From JADLHS01 sp964594985 (lineage in GTDB: Bacteria; Verrucomicrobiota; Verrucomicrobiia; Limisphaerales; JADLHS01): DNA of 64,000 bases. This document shows, one piece after another, positions 15,822 to 25,067 of this stretch. Below the pieces are notes generated by a model, which made no database searches, had not been told where the DNA came from, and worked only from the letters and a program-made list of their open reading frames with translations. The stretch's first letter is position 1, and the number at the start of each line of letters is the position of its first letter. Position numbers and translations under genes: made by a program. The stretch covers positions 124,001-188,000 of the forward strand of contig CAZQNQ010000001.1 in the NCBI GenBank assembly GCA_964594985.1, given 5' to 3'.

Positions 15822-18113
15822 TCAAGAGATGCTGCCGCTGCGCTCTTGCTGCCGCCGCAGCATCAAGGTCAGGGACTTCACCAGCAGTTCCGCGGCAAGG
15901 AAAGGTTTGGCGACGATGTCGCAATCCCCGCGCACGTTGAGTTCAGCCACTGTGCCCAGGTCACTGCGGCCACAAATGAACACGATCGGGGTCTCGATAT
16001 TCCGCCCCTCGCTGCGCAACCGGGCGAACACTTCGATCCCATCCATGCCAGGCATTTGCACATCGAGGAAGATGGCGTCGAACATCTGCTCCGCCGCCAG
16101 CGCCAGCGCCGTTTCCCCGTTCTCGGCGCAGACCGGTTTTTCGAACGTGGTCTGCAACGCCCCGGTCAGCGCGCGCCGCGCGACTGGATCATCATCCACC
16201 ACGAGCAGATGCAGCGGGGCGGCGGGGTTGACCTGGGGCGAAGCTGTGGCGCAGAGTTCCCGCAACAGTTCCACTGCTGAAGTCACCGTGAGCATGGTCG
16301 CCTTCGAGGGCGGGGTCGGGCTCTGCAACAGTTTGCGCAGCAATTTTTCCAAGGCCGAACTCAACTGCATGGCCGGATGGCTCCGGGCGAATTTTTGGTC
16401 CGGCGTGAACGAGTGCAACCGCAGGTACACATCCGAGAGGATCGGCAACCACGCCGTTTCATCCGTAACCTGCAGCGCGCTTTGCAACAGTTCATTGACC
16501 CAACCAAGGTGCTCCGGCGCCCGGGTCAAAAATTCGGTGGCAATCTCCTCCACGTCGCGGGCGGCGGCCGGCGCCAGTTCGGCGAGCGACGTGAACGGCG
16601 GCAACACCGCAGCATCGGTTTCCACCAAAGCCGGCGGAAGCGGAGCGCCTGCCGCATCTGCTGGCGTAAATGTTGGTGCGGGCGCTTCCATGATCGGCAC
16701 TGCCGCTTGCGCGCCGACAGTTTCCGCGTCCAAGACTGGCACTGGTTCCGGAACTTTTCCTGTGACCTTGCCCTGTTGCAACCGGCTCTGCATTGTCAGT
16801 GTCAACGCCTTCACCGCCAGTTCAAAGGTCAGGAACGGTTTGGCGATCAAATCACAGCCCCCGCTGAGGGTGGATTGCACGCGCGCGTCGAAATCGTTTT
16901 GCCCGGTGACAAACACGACCGGCGTGTTGCGGTTCAGCGCCGTCTTGTGGATCTGCGTGCAAAGTTCGAAACCGTCCATCCCCGGCATCTCCACATCGAG
17001 GAAAATGACATCGTAGGCATGCGCTTGAGCCAGTGCCAGCCCGGCGTCCCCTTCGGATGCCAGATCGGGCGCATGCAGCGCGCGTTTGAGAGCGAAGGCA
17101 ATCGCGTGTCGGCTGATCGGATCATCATCCACGGCGAGCAACCGTACCGGCCGGCGCGTCAACAATTGCGCATCCAAGCCGGGCTGACAGAGTTGCGCCA
17201 GCAAATCCACGGCCCCACCCACGGTGCGCAAGGTGGAGGGCGTCACATCGTTCACTTTGTCCGCGAGTTGCCGGATCAATCCTTCCAAGGTGCAAATCAT
17301 CTGCCAGACGGGCAACAATTCCGGCAGGCCGGTCTCGCCCTTCAAGCGGCACAATTCCCGGCCCAGATCATGCAGGAACCGGCGTCGGGTGCTGGGGTCC
17401 GCAGCTTGAGCGGCGAGTTGCAGTTGCTGGCGCAGATCCGCCAGTAGGCGCGGCCAATTGGCCAGAAATTCCTCCACCGGCGGCAGCGCGGGCGCATCGT
17501 CGGACCGGGGTGCCGGACCGGTGCGGAAGGCGGCCATGAAGTCGGCAAACGCCTGCGACTCCACCCGCACATCGGACAACTCCGATCCGCTGCCGCCCCC
17601 CAAGGCATCCCACGGCGCAAACCGGTCCTTGAGATTTTCCACGGCATCAGGAAACAGCCGCAGTACGAAGAGAATTCCGCCCAGCACGAAAACAACCGAC
17701 AACACCAACCATTGCAGCCAGAAGGGTGAAGCCTCAGCGCGCGGAGCGCTTTTCAGTTCTTGGGCGGCCTCGATCGCCGCGAGGGTCGGCACATCGTCAG
17801 CAACGGCATCAGGAATGGCGATGCGCTTGCGAAATTTCTCCTGCTGCTCCCGGGCCTGATTCCGGCGTTTCTCGACAAAATACTGATCCATCCGTTGCGC
17901 TTCATCATACTCGGATGGGTGAGTACCCATCGTCACTTGTGAGTGCAACGGTGCTTGCACCGGCACAAATAGCAGCGCTGCCAGCAACAGGAGCATCAGC
18001 CTGAAACCACCCGCCCCTGACCGGTTACGGCCCACTCCTGACAGCCAGCGCGCGGCATCCGAAAGTCGGTGGCTGGGCTTCATGCATGAATTGAAAAATT
18101 TTCGCCCCAGCAT
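15822..18113 (-). CDS. Membrane-anchored protein with two response-regulator receiver domains
   Basis: A 763-residue protein with no DNA-binding or enzyme output domain. It has an N-terminal hydrophobic segment (LMLLLLAALLFVPVQ, about 40-54), a second one (WLQWLVLSVVFVLGGILFVL, about 132-151), then two repeats of helical region plus receiver. Receiver 1 (about 325-445) keeps the acidic pair (AVDDDP), phospho-acceptor (FLDVEMPGMDG), Thr (VFVTG) and Lys (AKPF). Receiver 2 (about 635-755) keeps VVDDDP, FLDVQMPGMDG and AKPF but has Cys in VFICG where Thr/Ser is usual. The helical parts resemble phosphotransfer or docking bundles without an obvious His motif. Its ATG overlaps the stop of the pilin-like gene upstream by one base, so a role in that pilus or secretion system is likely. 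Confidence 0.82.
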   Translation of the reverse strand: MLGRKFFNSCMKPSHRLSDAARWLSGVGRNRSGAGGFRLMLLLLAALLFVPVQAPLHSQVTMGTHPSEYDEAQRMDQYFVEKRRNQAREQQEKFRKRIAIPDAVADDVPTLAAIEAAQELKSAPRAEASPFWLQWLVLSVVFVLGGILFVLRLFPDAVENLKDRFAPWDALGGGSGSELSDVRVESQAFADFMAAFRTGPAPRSDDAPALPPVEEFLANWPRLLADLRQQLQLAAQAADPSTRRRFLHDLGRELCRLKGETGLPELLPVWQMICTLEGLIRQLADKVNDVTPSTLRTVGGAVDLLAQLCQPGLDAQLLTRRPVRLLAVDDDPISRHAIAFALKRALHAPDLASEGDAGLALAQAHAYDVIFLDVEMPGMDGFELCTQIHKTALNRNTPVVFVTGQNDFDARVQSTLSGGCDLIAKPFLTFELAVKALTLTMQSRLQQGKVTGKVPEPVPVLDAETVGAQAAVPIMEAPAPTFTPADAAGAPLPPALVETDAAVLPPFTSLAELAPAAARDVEEIATEFLTRAPEHLGWVNELLQSALQVTDETAWLPILSDVYLRLHSFTPDQKFARSHPAMQLSSALEKLLRKLLQSPTPPSKATMLTVTSAVELLRELCATASPQVNPAAPLHLLVVDDDPVARRALTGALQTTFEKPVCAENGETALALAAEQMFDAIFLDVQMPGMDGIEVFARLRSEGRNIETPIVFICGRSDLGTVAELNVRGDCDIVAKPFLAAELLVKSLTLMLRRQQERSGSIS

Positions 18114-19876
18114 TACGGCGTAGCGGAAGCGTAATTTTTATCCGGCGGCAGTGTGACCCATTGCCCACGGATCACCGTCAACAAGCTCGGGGTCAACGGC
18201 GGCAGCTTGTTGGGATCGTTGAAATTCAGATCGTAGGCCCAATCCCGCTTCGGCGGATCGTAGATATTGTTATTGTTGTTCCAAGCGCTCGTTGCGTAGA
18301 GGCTGGGAAACATTTTCACCATCGAGCCATTGTATGTGAAGGCATTGGCGGCCCCCCAAGTTTCAAGGAAACGCGGAAAGTTTTCCATGCCGCCGCTGTA
18401 CTTGCCGGAGGTTGTCTCCACCACCCCGGTCAGGAAGGCGGCGTTGACCGTAGTGGGGGCAGCCCCGCGCGAACCGACAGATTTTGTACTGTTCGCGTCC
18501 GACCAATTCTCGGAAAGCACCGTGATGGCGTCGCCGACCAAGGAAGCCGGGCGCGTGGAAATTGTATTGGTGGTGGCGATATTGGCGCTGTTGGTCTGGT
18601 TGTAATGCCCTTGCACATACAACGGACGCGCGGTGGCGACGGTCAGACCACGTTTGGGAAGGACCTTGCCGTTGAAAACCCGCACCGCGCTCAAATTGGT
18701 TCCCGGCAAGGTGCGGTAGTCCGCCACATAAATCGAAGCCACGTCGTTTGTGCCCGCCGTGGTTTGTCCCAGCGCGGTCCGAACGCTCGTATTGGTCTTA
18801 CTCCATTCGGTGAAGAGACCGATATTGATGTCCACCGGCTTGACGACTTTTGATTCGCGGGCGTCCGTGAAGGAATTCGTCAACGTGATGAACGCCGCCA
18901 CTTCATCCACAGGCACCGGGGTCGCAAAATTGTTGAATTTACCACTGGTCGCGGTCACGCCGCTGTTGCTCACAACAATGAGCATGTCCGCCTGATTATA
19001 ATACCGTAACCGACCGATCGGAGAGTCAGGGCTTTCACCCGGGAGGGGCGGTTGAATGATATCCCGGATTGCTTCCGGCGCTTTGTTGGTGGTTCCAATT
19101 GGCAGGGTCAACGCGTCAGCATCTTTTATCCATTCCGCTTCATAGACGAACGTGCCATTCGGCTTACCACGCGTATCAAGTGGATGCCGCTGTTTTTCCA
19201 TGATGCCCAGCACGGCGGTAACATCGGACTGAAAGGTTAAATCGCTGTCCGGCTCGACATACAACGTCCTATTTGAATGAACCCGACCGGTGACTTTGAA
19301 CGGCTTGCCGCAACTGATCTCCATGTCCGAAGATGAATACATGGCAAACTGAAATATTGGAATCCGCGCCAGATGAATTTCCTGCAACACCCCTCCGACG
19401 ACATTCTCCTTGGTCCCCGTAATCCGCGCATGCGCTGCAATCCGATAAGTCGTCGCAAAGGCATGTAAGCCAGCGTAGTCGGAATCAACCAGGACATAGT
19501 TGGTTGAAGCTCCCGCCTGCACAAAAGTCCGACCGGCGGTGGCGGTGTCGTTGAATTCCCAATTGCTCCAATAGCTGGAATCCGAACTTGTGGGAACGAG
19601 CGCCTGATAGGTCCCTAGCGCTTGATTGTCCGCCACCTGTTTGTCGCCGCCGTTCAGATAATCGCTCGCCATCTTACTCAAGACCTTTTCCGTGGCCGCC
19701 TCGGCCGCCGTCACCGAACGATGATACTGAATGGTGCGATGCGTCAGCCGGGTGCTCTGAGCCGACCAAGTCATGGTGCCGGCCAGAATCGCCAGGGCGA
19801 CACCGGTCATGACCATGGTCATCGCCAAAGCTGAACCTTGTTTCCGCTGCCAGGAAATGGGAAATAATATTTTCAT
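18113..19876 (-). CDS. PilX-like large minor pilin-like protein
   Basis: A 587-residue protein with a type IV pilin-like N terminus and a long extracytoplasmic part. The N terminus KQGSALAMTMVMTGVALAIL has the charged-then-hydrophobic pattern but lacks the Glu5 of ordinary pilins, as in PilX/GspK-like proteins. The remainder is rich in Thr, Ser and Asn with no enzyme motif. It follows the PilW-like gene by 2 bases and its stop overlaps the start of the receiver-domain gene (TAATG), which indicates translational coupling. Probably a tip or adhesion component. Confidence 0.75.
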   Translation of the reverse strand: MKILFPISWQRKQGSALAMTMVMTGVALAILAGTMTWSAQSTRLTHRTIQYHRSVTAAEAATEKVLSKMASDYLNGGDKQVADNQALGTYQALVPTSSDSSYWSNWEFNDTATAGRTFVQAGASTNYVLVDSDYAGLHAFATTYRIAAHARITGTKENVVGGVLQEIHLARIPIFQFAMYSSSDMEISCGKPFKVTGRVHSNRTLYVEPDSDLTFQSDVTAVLGIMEKQRHPLDTRGKPNGTFVYEAEWIKDADALTLPIGTTNKAPEAIRDIIQPPLPGESPDSPIGRLRYYNQADMLIVVSNSGVTATSGKFNNFATPVPVDEVAAFITLTNSFTDARESKVVKPVDINIGLFTEWSKTNTSVRTALGQTTAGTNDVASIYVADYRTLPGTNLSAVRVFNGKVLPKRGLTVATARPLYVQGHYNQTNSANIATTNTISTRPASLVGDAITVLSENWSDANSTKSVGSRGAAPTTVNAAFLTGVVETTSGKYSGGMENFPRFLETWGAANAFTYNGSMVKMFPSLYATSAWNNNNNIYDPPKRDWAYDLNFNDPNKLPPLTPSLLTVIRGQWVTLPPDKNYASATP

Positions 19877-19878
19877 GA

Positions 19879-20478
19879 TTAATCGGCGCGGCGCGTCACA
19901 GAGGATTCCAGTTTGTAATAATCCGCCAACTGTTTGTGCCGCCGTGGTTGGTAGAACTCAAGATTGAAGTGGATAACCCGGTTGTTAAGGGCGTTCGTCA
20001 GCACCTGACCTGTGATGGGATTTTCGGCCCGGAACACCACGGTATTGGTGATGGATTCCGCCAGAATCACCGCGCTGCCTGGCTGCTCGGTCGTCCGCCG
20101 AAAGGTTTGATCAGCTGGCTTGACGAAATAAAGCATGTATTTGGAATGGTCCTCGGTCGGATATATCGCGATGGCACTGCCTTGCTGTATTTCCCCGCTC
20201 AACAGGCCGACGAACTTGTTGGTGCCGTTATCAAGCTTTACCTCGCCAATCTCCATATCACTGCACGTCCGAATCTCATCCGTCAGGCGGGCCGCCACCT
20301 TGCGGGCGGAGGCGGTGGCCGTAAGCGAGGTTTCAGTAACACGAAACATCGTCAACCCGTAGAGATGCGCAAAAATGATCCCGACCGTCACAAAACTAAA
20401 TATCGTCAACGCCACCATCAGTTCCGGGATGGTGAACGCCCGACGCCGCCGAACCGAAATGAGGGATACAGCTTTCAT
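19879..20478 (-). CDS. PilW-like minor pilin-like protein
   Basis: A 199-residue protein with the prepilin motif RRRAFTIPELMVALTIFSFV at residues 11-30: Ala replaces Gly before the cut, while Glu5 is kept. The C-terminal region is a soluble beta-rich head. It overlaps the PilV-like gene by four bases (ATGA) and is followed 2 bases later by the PilX-like gene. The order V-W-X matches the minor-pilin operons of type IV pili and type II secretion systems, where such proteins prime fibre assembly. Confidence 0.8.
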   Translation of the reverse strand: MKAVSLISVRRRRAFTIPELMVALTIFSFVTVGIIFAHLYGLTMFRVTETSLTATASARKVAARLTDEIRTCSDMEIGEVKLDNGTNKFVGLLSGEIQQGSAIAIYPTEDHSKYMLYFVKPADQTFRRTTEQPGSAVILAESITNTVVFRAENPITGQVLTNALNNRVIHFNLEFYQPRRHKQLADYYKLESSVTRRAD

Positions 20479-20942
20479 TGCTTGGGAGCACGACAGGTTT
20501 CAATGCTGTTGGTCAACCACACCACGTTGCGATATTGCCACACGCAATCCACCCGGATGCGCTTGAGCGGAGGCGTGGTGGAAATCTGACTGATATAGGT
20601 GTACACCGTCGCCGGCGTGGTCACCTTTCCGTCGCCCGAGACATCCAAGATCACAGGCTTGGCCGGGAAATTGGTTGCAAACAACTGATCCACGACCGGC
20701 CAGGCCGCCGTGTCCCAGGTCGCACTGCGGGTTTCCTCCACGCGCTGCATCGCCAGCGAACTGGCGGCGAGCATCAGCGCGGACTTCTGGGCCGCCTGCG
20801 TGCAGTAGTTGTAGCCGTTGATGATGCCGCCGATGACCAGCGCCGCGATGGCCAAGGCCGTCGTGACCTCGACCAGCGTCATACCCGACTGGGCTTTCGA
20901 TCGAAACCTGTCTCCCTGATTATTTACGCGGCACATGTGCAT
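20475..20942 (-). CDS. PilV-like minor pilin-like protein
   Basis: First gene of the pilin-like operon. The prepilin motif QSGMTLVEVTTALAIAALVI begins near residue 19, with Gly before the predicted cut and Glu5 kept. The protein has 155 residues from the ATG at 20942; a second ATG two codons in is equally possible. Conserved cysteines at YNYCTQ, VDCVW and ETCRA could form a disulfide outside the cell. Translation is likely coupled to the next gene by the ATGA overlap. Confidence 0.8.
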   Translation of the reverse strand: MHMCRVNNQGDRFRSKAQSGMTLVEVTTALAIAALVIGGIINGYNYCTQAAQKSALMLAASSLAMQRVEETRSATWDTAAWPVVDQLFATNFPAKPVILDVSGDGKVTTPATVYTYISQISTTPPLKRIRVDCVWQYRNVVWLTNSIETCRAPKQ

Positions 20943-21272
20943 CAGTCCCGGGGACTCCTTCCTTGTTTAGCCGTCCCGATGACGGAACAGTTCAAGTCAT
21001 TAAGCATATTTCTGGCCGAACCGCCTTCCTGCCCTGTAAAAACCTTGATCCCCTGCCAATGCAGCCGTCAAACGACAAATCTGCTGCCTACAGCCAGTTT
21101 TCCTGCCGTAATCAAGACAATGTCGTCTCATTTTTTGCAATCGGTTTTGTCCGGGTCAGCCCCGGGGCATACGGGCATACGACCCTTGCACCACCGGATT
21201 TTTCCCTGGTGTACCCGGGGCAAAAAACTTCGCCTCGCCTCGCCGACATTTGTTTCGCAAGCTTGAGACGCG
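20943..21272. other. Intergenic region between the pilin operon and the inositol phosphatase gene
   Basis: About 330 bases between divergent genes. It must carry both promoters. I see a GC-rich possible hairpin around 21163-21225 (ccccggggca ... tacccggggc) and no coding region or known RNA. Confidence 0.4.
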
Positions 21273-22058
21273 ATGAAGAAATCTGAATTGAAGCCGGCGC
21301 TCGCCGCGGCCAGCCGCGCCGCCCAAGCCGCCGGCAAATTGATGCGCCAGAATTTACGCGCCACCAAGAAGGTCAACGCCACCACCTCCCATGACATCAA
21401 ACTCGACCTCGATGTCCGCTGCCAGCAACTCATCGAGAAGATGCTGCGCCGCGCGTTCCCGAACATTTCCCTGCTCGGCGAAGAAGGCGATTCCGGCGCG
21501 ATCAACGAGCAATATCGCTGGGTGGTGGACCCGATTGATGGCACGGTGAATTTCGCCTACGGCATTCCGCACGCCTGCGTCTCCATCGCGCTGCAAGAGC
21601 GCACTCAAACCGGCGATTACCAGACCATCGTCGGCGTGATCCACGATCCGTTCACGGACGAAACTTGGACCGCCGCTCGCGGCGAACCCGCGCGCCTCAA
21701 CGGCGACGTCATCCGCGTCAGCCCGCGCCAGGAACTCAAGGAATGCATCGTCTGCGTCGGGTTTGCCAAGAGCCGGCATAGCCTGGAACGGGCGTTGCCC
21801 CACTTCATCTGGATGGCCAAGCGCGTCCGCAAGATGCGGATGATGGGGGCGGCGGCCTTGGGCCTGGCCTACGTGGCGAGCGGACGTTTCGACGCCTACA
21901 TCGAACGCGGCGTCAGTCTCTGGGACATTGCGGCGGGCGGACTGATCATTGAACGCGCCGGCGGAAAGTTTTGGACCGAAGCGATTCCCGGCCGCCAAAA
22001 GATCCGCATGGTGGCGAGTAATGGGTTGATTCAGGACAAACTGCCGTTGCCGCGATAA
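21273..22058 (+). CDS. Inositol monophosphatase family protein
   Basis: A Mg2+-dependent phosphatase of the inositol monophosphatase/SuhB family. The protein has 261 residues. The metal-binding motifs are in order: LLGEEGD (about 70-76), WVVDPIDGTVNFAYG (about 86-100), and SLWDIAAGGLIIERAGG near the C terminus. These give the acidic residues that hold the metals. Substrate is not decided by sequence: inositol-1-phosphate, a nucleotide such as PAP, or a sugar phosphate are all possible. It stands alone between divergent and convergent neighbours. Confidence 0.88.
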   Translation: MKKSELKPALAAASRAAQAAGKLMRQNLRATKKVNATTSHDIKLDLDVRCQQLIEKMLRRAFPNISLLGEEGDSGAINEQYRWVVDPIDGTVNFAYGIPHACVSIALQERTQTGDYQTIVGVIHDPFTDETWTAARGEPARLNGDVIRVSPRQELKECIVCVGFAKSRHSLERALPHFIWMAKRVRKMRMMGAAALGLAYVASGRFDAYIERGVSLWDIAAGGLIIERAGGKFWTEAIPGRQKIRMVASNGLIQDKLPLPR

Positions 22059-22070
22059 ACGCGAGGTGAC

Positions 22071-23267
22071 TTAGGGCGTGCTGGTAAAAGTGCCGCTCAC
22101 AGCTACGGTTGAGGCCCCATAGAATGTACCTTTGAAAGTTCCTCCCGTGCTGTTGGTGTAAGCCAGATGCAGATCCATTCCTCCGAACTGATACGCATAG
22201 AGTTCATAAATCCGCCCTCGATAGGCATCCTGCACATAGGTGTAGCCCAGAATAAGGCTCTGAATCGCATTATTGTAATTATAGATACCGAAGCCGGATG
22301 AATCGAAACCAAGCGCCATCAAGCCGGAAAGTCCGCTCGAGAAGGTCAACATGATTGTCTTGTTCAGAACGTTCCTCGGTGTGTAAAGCGTCGGCGGGTA
22401 TTGGATCTGACTCATCCGATAGAAGCCGCTGCTACCGCTGGGAGTAACGGTCAATTGCGATCCAAAGCCGCCTGCGGTCTCAATCCCCAGCTTGTTTGCA
22501 CTCCAGTTCATCATGTTGGTCGAGGCATAAACCCGATTGTCGGCATTCAATCGATTGCTGAAAGTAATGCTCATCAGGTTACCCGATCTTCCCGCTTTCA
22601 GGTTTAGATCGGTCACGCCGGGCAGACCATTGGTGGTGATGTTGAATGCTTCCGCCGCCGCCCCAATCCGCCGGACGGTCACATTGTTGAGCGTGACGTC
22701 CAGCAACGGTTTGCTCGCGCTGTTGGTCGCCACCCGGCTGATAGCGTAAACAACATTTGAGCCACCATAAAGTTTGCCAAAGACCGAATGTTTGTCGTCC
22801 AAAAATGAAGTGTTGGCGACGGTTAGAAAATACTGAGAGCCATTCGAATCCGGGCCATTATTGGCCATGGACAGGGTGCCAAAGGAGTTGTGTCTCAGAC
22901 TGGGGTGAAACTCATCTTGAAACGTGTAGCCTGGCCCATCCGTTCCCTGGCCATTCGGCGAACCGCCTTGAATGATGAAATCAGCCACCACCCGATGAAT
23001 GATTTGGCCGTTATAAAACGCGTTGGTACGTGTCACCCCGGTCCTCAAATCCAGCCATGACCGCTCTCCGGTCGCCAAGCCAATGAAGTTCGCGCAAGCC
23101 TTCGGTGCCAACGCGTATTCCAACCGGCAGGTGAAACTGCCCATGCTGGTGTTGAACTCCGCGTAAATGCCGTTGGTATATTGCGCCGGGAGCGTGGTCC
23201 GCCCCCACAAAAAGACCAGCAACAGCAACCTCCAAAAACCGCTTGAACCAAAAACAACTTTTCTCAT
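22071..23267 (-). CDS. Secreted cyclophilin-type peptidyl-prolyl isomerase with C-terminal extension
   Basis: A peptidyl-prolyl cis-trans isomerase exported from the cytoplasm. From the ATG at 23267 the protein has 398 residues with a signal peptide (MRKVVFGSSGFWRLLLLVFL). The cyclophilin domain spans about 35-200 and keeps the active-site pattern HRVVADFIIQGG and GTLSMANNGPDSNGSQYFLT. Beyond it comes a module with VYASTNMMNWSANKL then SGFYRMSQIQYP, the FYRL-like unit seen in other secreted proteins here, followed by about 100 further residues of unknown fold. The longer frame to 23339 has a non-export-like leader. Confidence 0.87.
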   Translation of the reverse strand: MRKVVFGSSGFWRLLLLVFLWGRTTLPAQYTNGIYAEFNTSMGSFTCRLEYALAPKACANFIGLATGERSWLDLRTGVTRTNAFYNGQIIHRVVADFIIQGGSPNGQGTDGPGYTFQDEFHPSLRHNSFGTLSMANNGPDSNGSQYFLTVANTSFLDDKHSVFGKLYGGSNVVYAISRVATNSASKPLLDVTLNNVTVRRIGAAAEAFNITTNGLPGVTDLNLKAGRSGNLMSITFSNRLNADNRVYASTNMMNWSANKLGIETAGGFGSQLTVTPSGSSGFYRMSQIQYPPTLYTPRNVLNKTIMLTFSSGLSGLMALGFDSSGFGIYNYNNAIQSLILGYTYVQDAYRGRIYELYAYQFGGMDLHLAYTNSTGGTFKGTFYGASTVAVSGTFTSTP

Positions 23268-23383
23268 AACAACTGCCAACAACAGGAATCCCTGCCTAAA
23301 ATATCGCGGCATTCTGACACGAGTTCCTCCCGTGAACAACCGGTAATATTCAAGGACTTGGCCTATCCAAAATCAGCACTCGT

Positions 23384-24037
23384 TCATCCCGCCGCCAAAG
23401 CAAGCCGCAACTTCTCCAACGCCCGCGCCCGATGACTGATCCGGTTCTTCGCCTCCTCACCGAGTTCCGCGAACGACACATCGTGTCCCGCCGGCACAAA
23501 GAGCGGATCGTATCCAAATCCGCCCTGCCCCCGTGGCGCAAAATCAATCCGCCCCTCACAAACGCCGTCGAAACACTGCGGTTCTGGCACTGCGAGGCTA
23601 GAGGTTTCGGCCAGTTTCACGAGCGCGATTACACAGTGGAATCGCGCCGTGCGTTTTTCCGAGGGCACGTCCTGAAGCAGACGCAGCAACTTCGCGTTGT
23701 TGTCTGCGTCACGTGAGTTTCCGTCCGCCCCGGAATCCCGCGCCGCGAACCGCGCCGAATGCACCCCGGGAGCGCCGCCGAGTGCGTCCACTTCCAAGCC
23801 GGAATCATCCGCCAAAACGTAGTCCGGTCGTTTCCCGGCGCGAATCACCGCCATCAGCCAGCGTGCCAGTTCCACCGCCTTCTTTGTCGCGTTTCCCGCG
23901 AACGTGTCCGCATCCTCCACCACTGCGGGCGCGGCCGGAAAGTCCTTCAACGTCTGACAACGGAATCCCGCACCGAGAATGGCCTGGATTTCCCCGACCT
24001 TGTGTGGGTTGCGCGTGGCGATGAGCAGCTTGAGCAT
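23384..24037 (-). CDS. rdgB: Non-canonical purine NTP pyrophosphatase (RdgB/HAM1)
   Basis: A housecleaning enzyme that hydrolyses ITP, dITP and XTP to monophosphates and keeps them out of nucleic acids. The 217-residue protein begins MLKLLIATRNPHKVGEIQAI, with the family TxNxxK motif. VLADDSGLEVDALGGAPGVH, GGFGYDPLFVP and the C-terminal SHRARAL complete the family pattern. Length is slightly above the usual 195-205 because of two short loops. It is divergent from a pseudopilin-like gene. Confidence 0.93.
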   Translation of the reverse strand: MLKLLIATRNPHKVGEIQAILGAGFRCQTLKDFPAAPAVVEDADTFAGNATKKAVELARWLMAVIRAGKRPDYVLADDSGLEVDALGGAPGVHSARFAARDSGADGNSRDADNNAKLLRLLQDVPSEKRTARFHCVIALVKLAETSSLAVPEPQCFDGVCEGRIDFAPRGQGGFGYDPLFVPAGHDVSFAELGEEAKNRISHRARALEKLRLALAAG

Positions 24038-24118
24038 ACCTGATTAAACCTGATTGCCGGCTTAAACTCAACCCCTTGACGACACAGGTCTTGAGACGGG
24101 TTCGGGAATAACCCGTGT

Positions 24119-24148
24119 TTGACAGCAGTCGCCTGCCGGTGCTAGAAG
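24119..24148 (+). promoter_or_regulatory. Possible sigma-70-type promoter of the pseudopilin-like gene
   Basis: TTGACA at 24119 is followed after 18 bases by TAGAAG, about 45 bases before the ATG at 24191. A small hairpin (acgggttcgggaataacccgt) lies just upstream. The -10 match is weak, so this is only a candidate. Confidence 0.35.
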
Positions 24149-24190
24149 TATCTCAGGTTCAAATCCAGCGGATTTACTCAAGCGATTCGT

Positions 24191-25057
24191 ATGCGGCCAG
24201 TTCGCGCCATCAAGTCTGAAGGTGGGTCGGTCACCTGCGGGTTTACGCTACTCGAATTGCTCGTCGTCATCGCACTGATTGCCACGCTCGCCGCCATGCT
24301 GCTCCCGGTGTTGAACCATGCCCGCGCCCGCGCCACGGGCTACCAATCCGTCAACAACACCCGCCAACTGACTTTTGCCTGGATGCTTTATGCCGACGAT
24401 CATAACGGGCGGCTGGCCTACAACCTCGGCGGCGCTGGGGGCGGGAAAAACCCGGCGATGAAAACGAATCTCAACTGGGTCAACAACAACCTGACGTGGG
24501 AACTCGACTCGGACAACACCAACACCGCCACGCTGACCGAAGCCAGCCTCGGCCCGTATGTGAATCGCGTCACGCAAATCTATCGTTGCCCCAATGACAC
24601 GGTCCTCAGTGACGTGCAACGCCGGGCCGGCTGGTCGCATCGGGTGCGGAGCTACTCGATGAATGCCATGATCGGCGATGCCGGTGATTTATCCGCGTCC
24701 GGGGCCAACGCAAACAATCCCAATTACGTCCAGTTCTTCCGCATCACCGACATCCCCCGCCCGGCTGACATCTTTGTCTTCGTCGAAGAACATCCGGACA
24801 GCATCAACGACGGGTATTTTTTGAACCGGTATTACGTGAATCACTGGAACGATCTGCCCGCCTCCGATCACAATGGCGCCGCCGCCTTCGCCTTTGCCGA
24901 CGGCCACGCGCAGTTGCATCGGTGGGTGGAAGACAGCACGCAACAGCCCTTGAAGCCTGATGCCGTGAATTTCCCGCTCGCACTCGCCGACAGTCAGACG
25001 ACTGATCTGAACTGGGTTTTGAAACACACGAGCATCAAGCCCGATAACAAATATTGA
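24191..25057 (+). CDS. Pseudopilin-like protein with prepilin N-terminal methylation motif
   Basis: Same family as the protein at 11559: a 288-residue exported protein with GFTLLELLVVIALIATLAAM near residue 17 (Gly before the cut, Glu5 kept) and a C-terminal SDHNGAAAFAFADGHAQLH, the H-x-DG element. The middle part has CPNDTVLSDV and is probably a compact mixed fold. Function is unknown; the family is very large in Verrucomicrobia and Planctomycetes. Confidence 0.85.
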   Translation: MRPVRAIKSEGGSVTCGFTLLELLVVIALIATLAAMLLPVLNHARARATGYQSVNNTRQLTFAWMLYADDHNGRLAYNLGGAGGGKNPAMKTNLNWVNNNLTWELDSDNTNTATLTEASLGPYVNRVTQIYRCPNDTVLSDVQRRAGWSHRVRSYSMNAMIGDAGDLSASGANANNPNYVQFFRITDIPRPADIFVFVEEHPDSINDGYFLNRYYVNHWNDLPASDHNGAAAFAFADGHAQLHRWVEDSTQQPLKPDAVNFPLALADSQTTDLNWVLKHTSIKPDNKY

Positions 25058-25067
25058 GCCGCCGGAT

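Noticed and set aside
20943..21272. Riboswitch or small RNA gene
   Set aside because: No known conserved core could be recognised; only one GC-rich possible hairpin.
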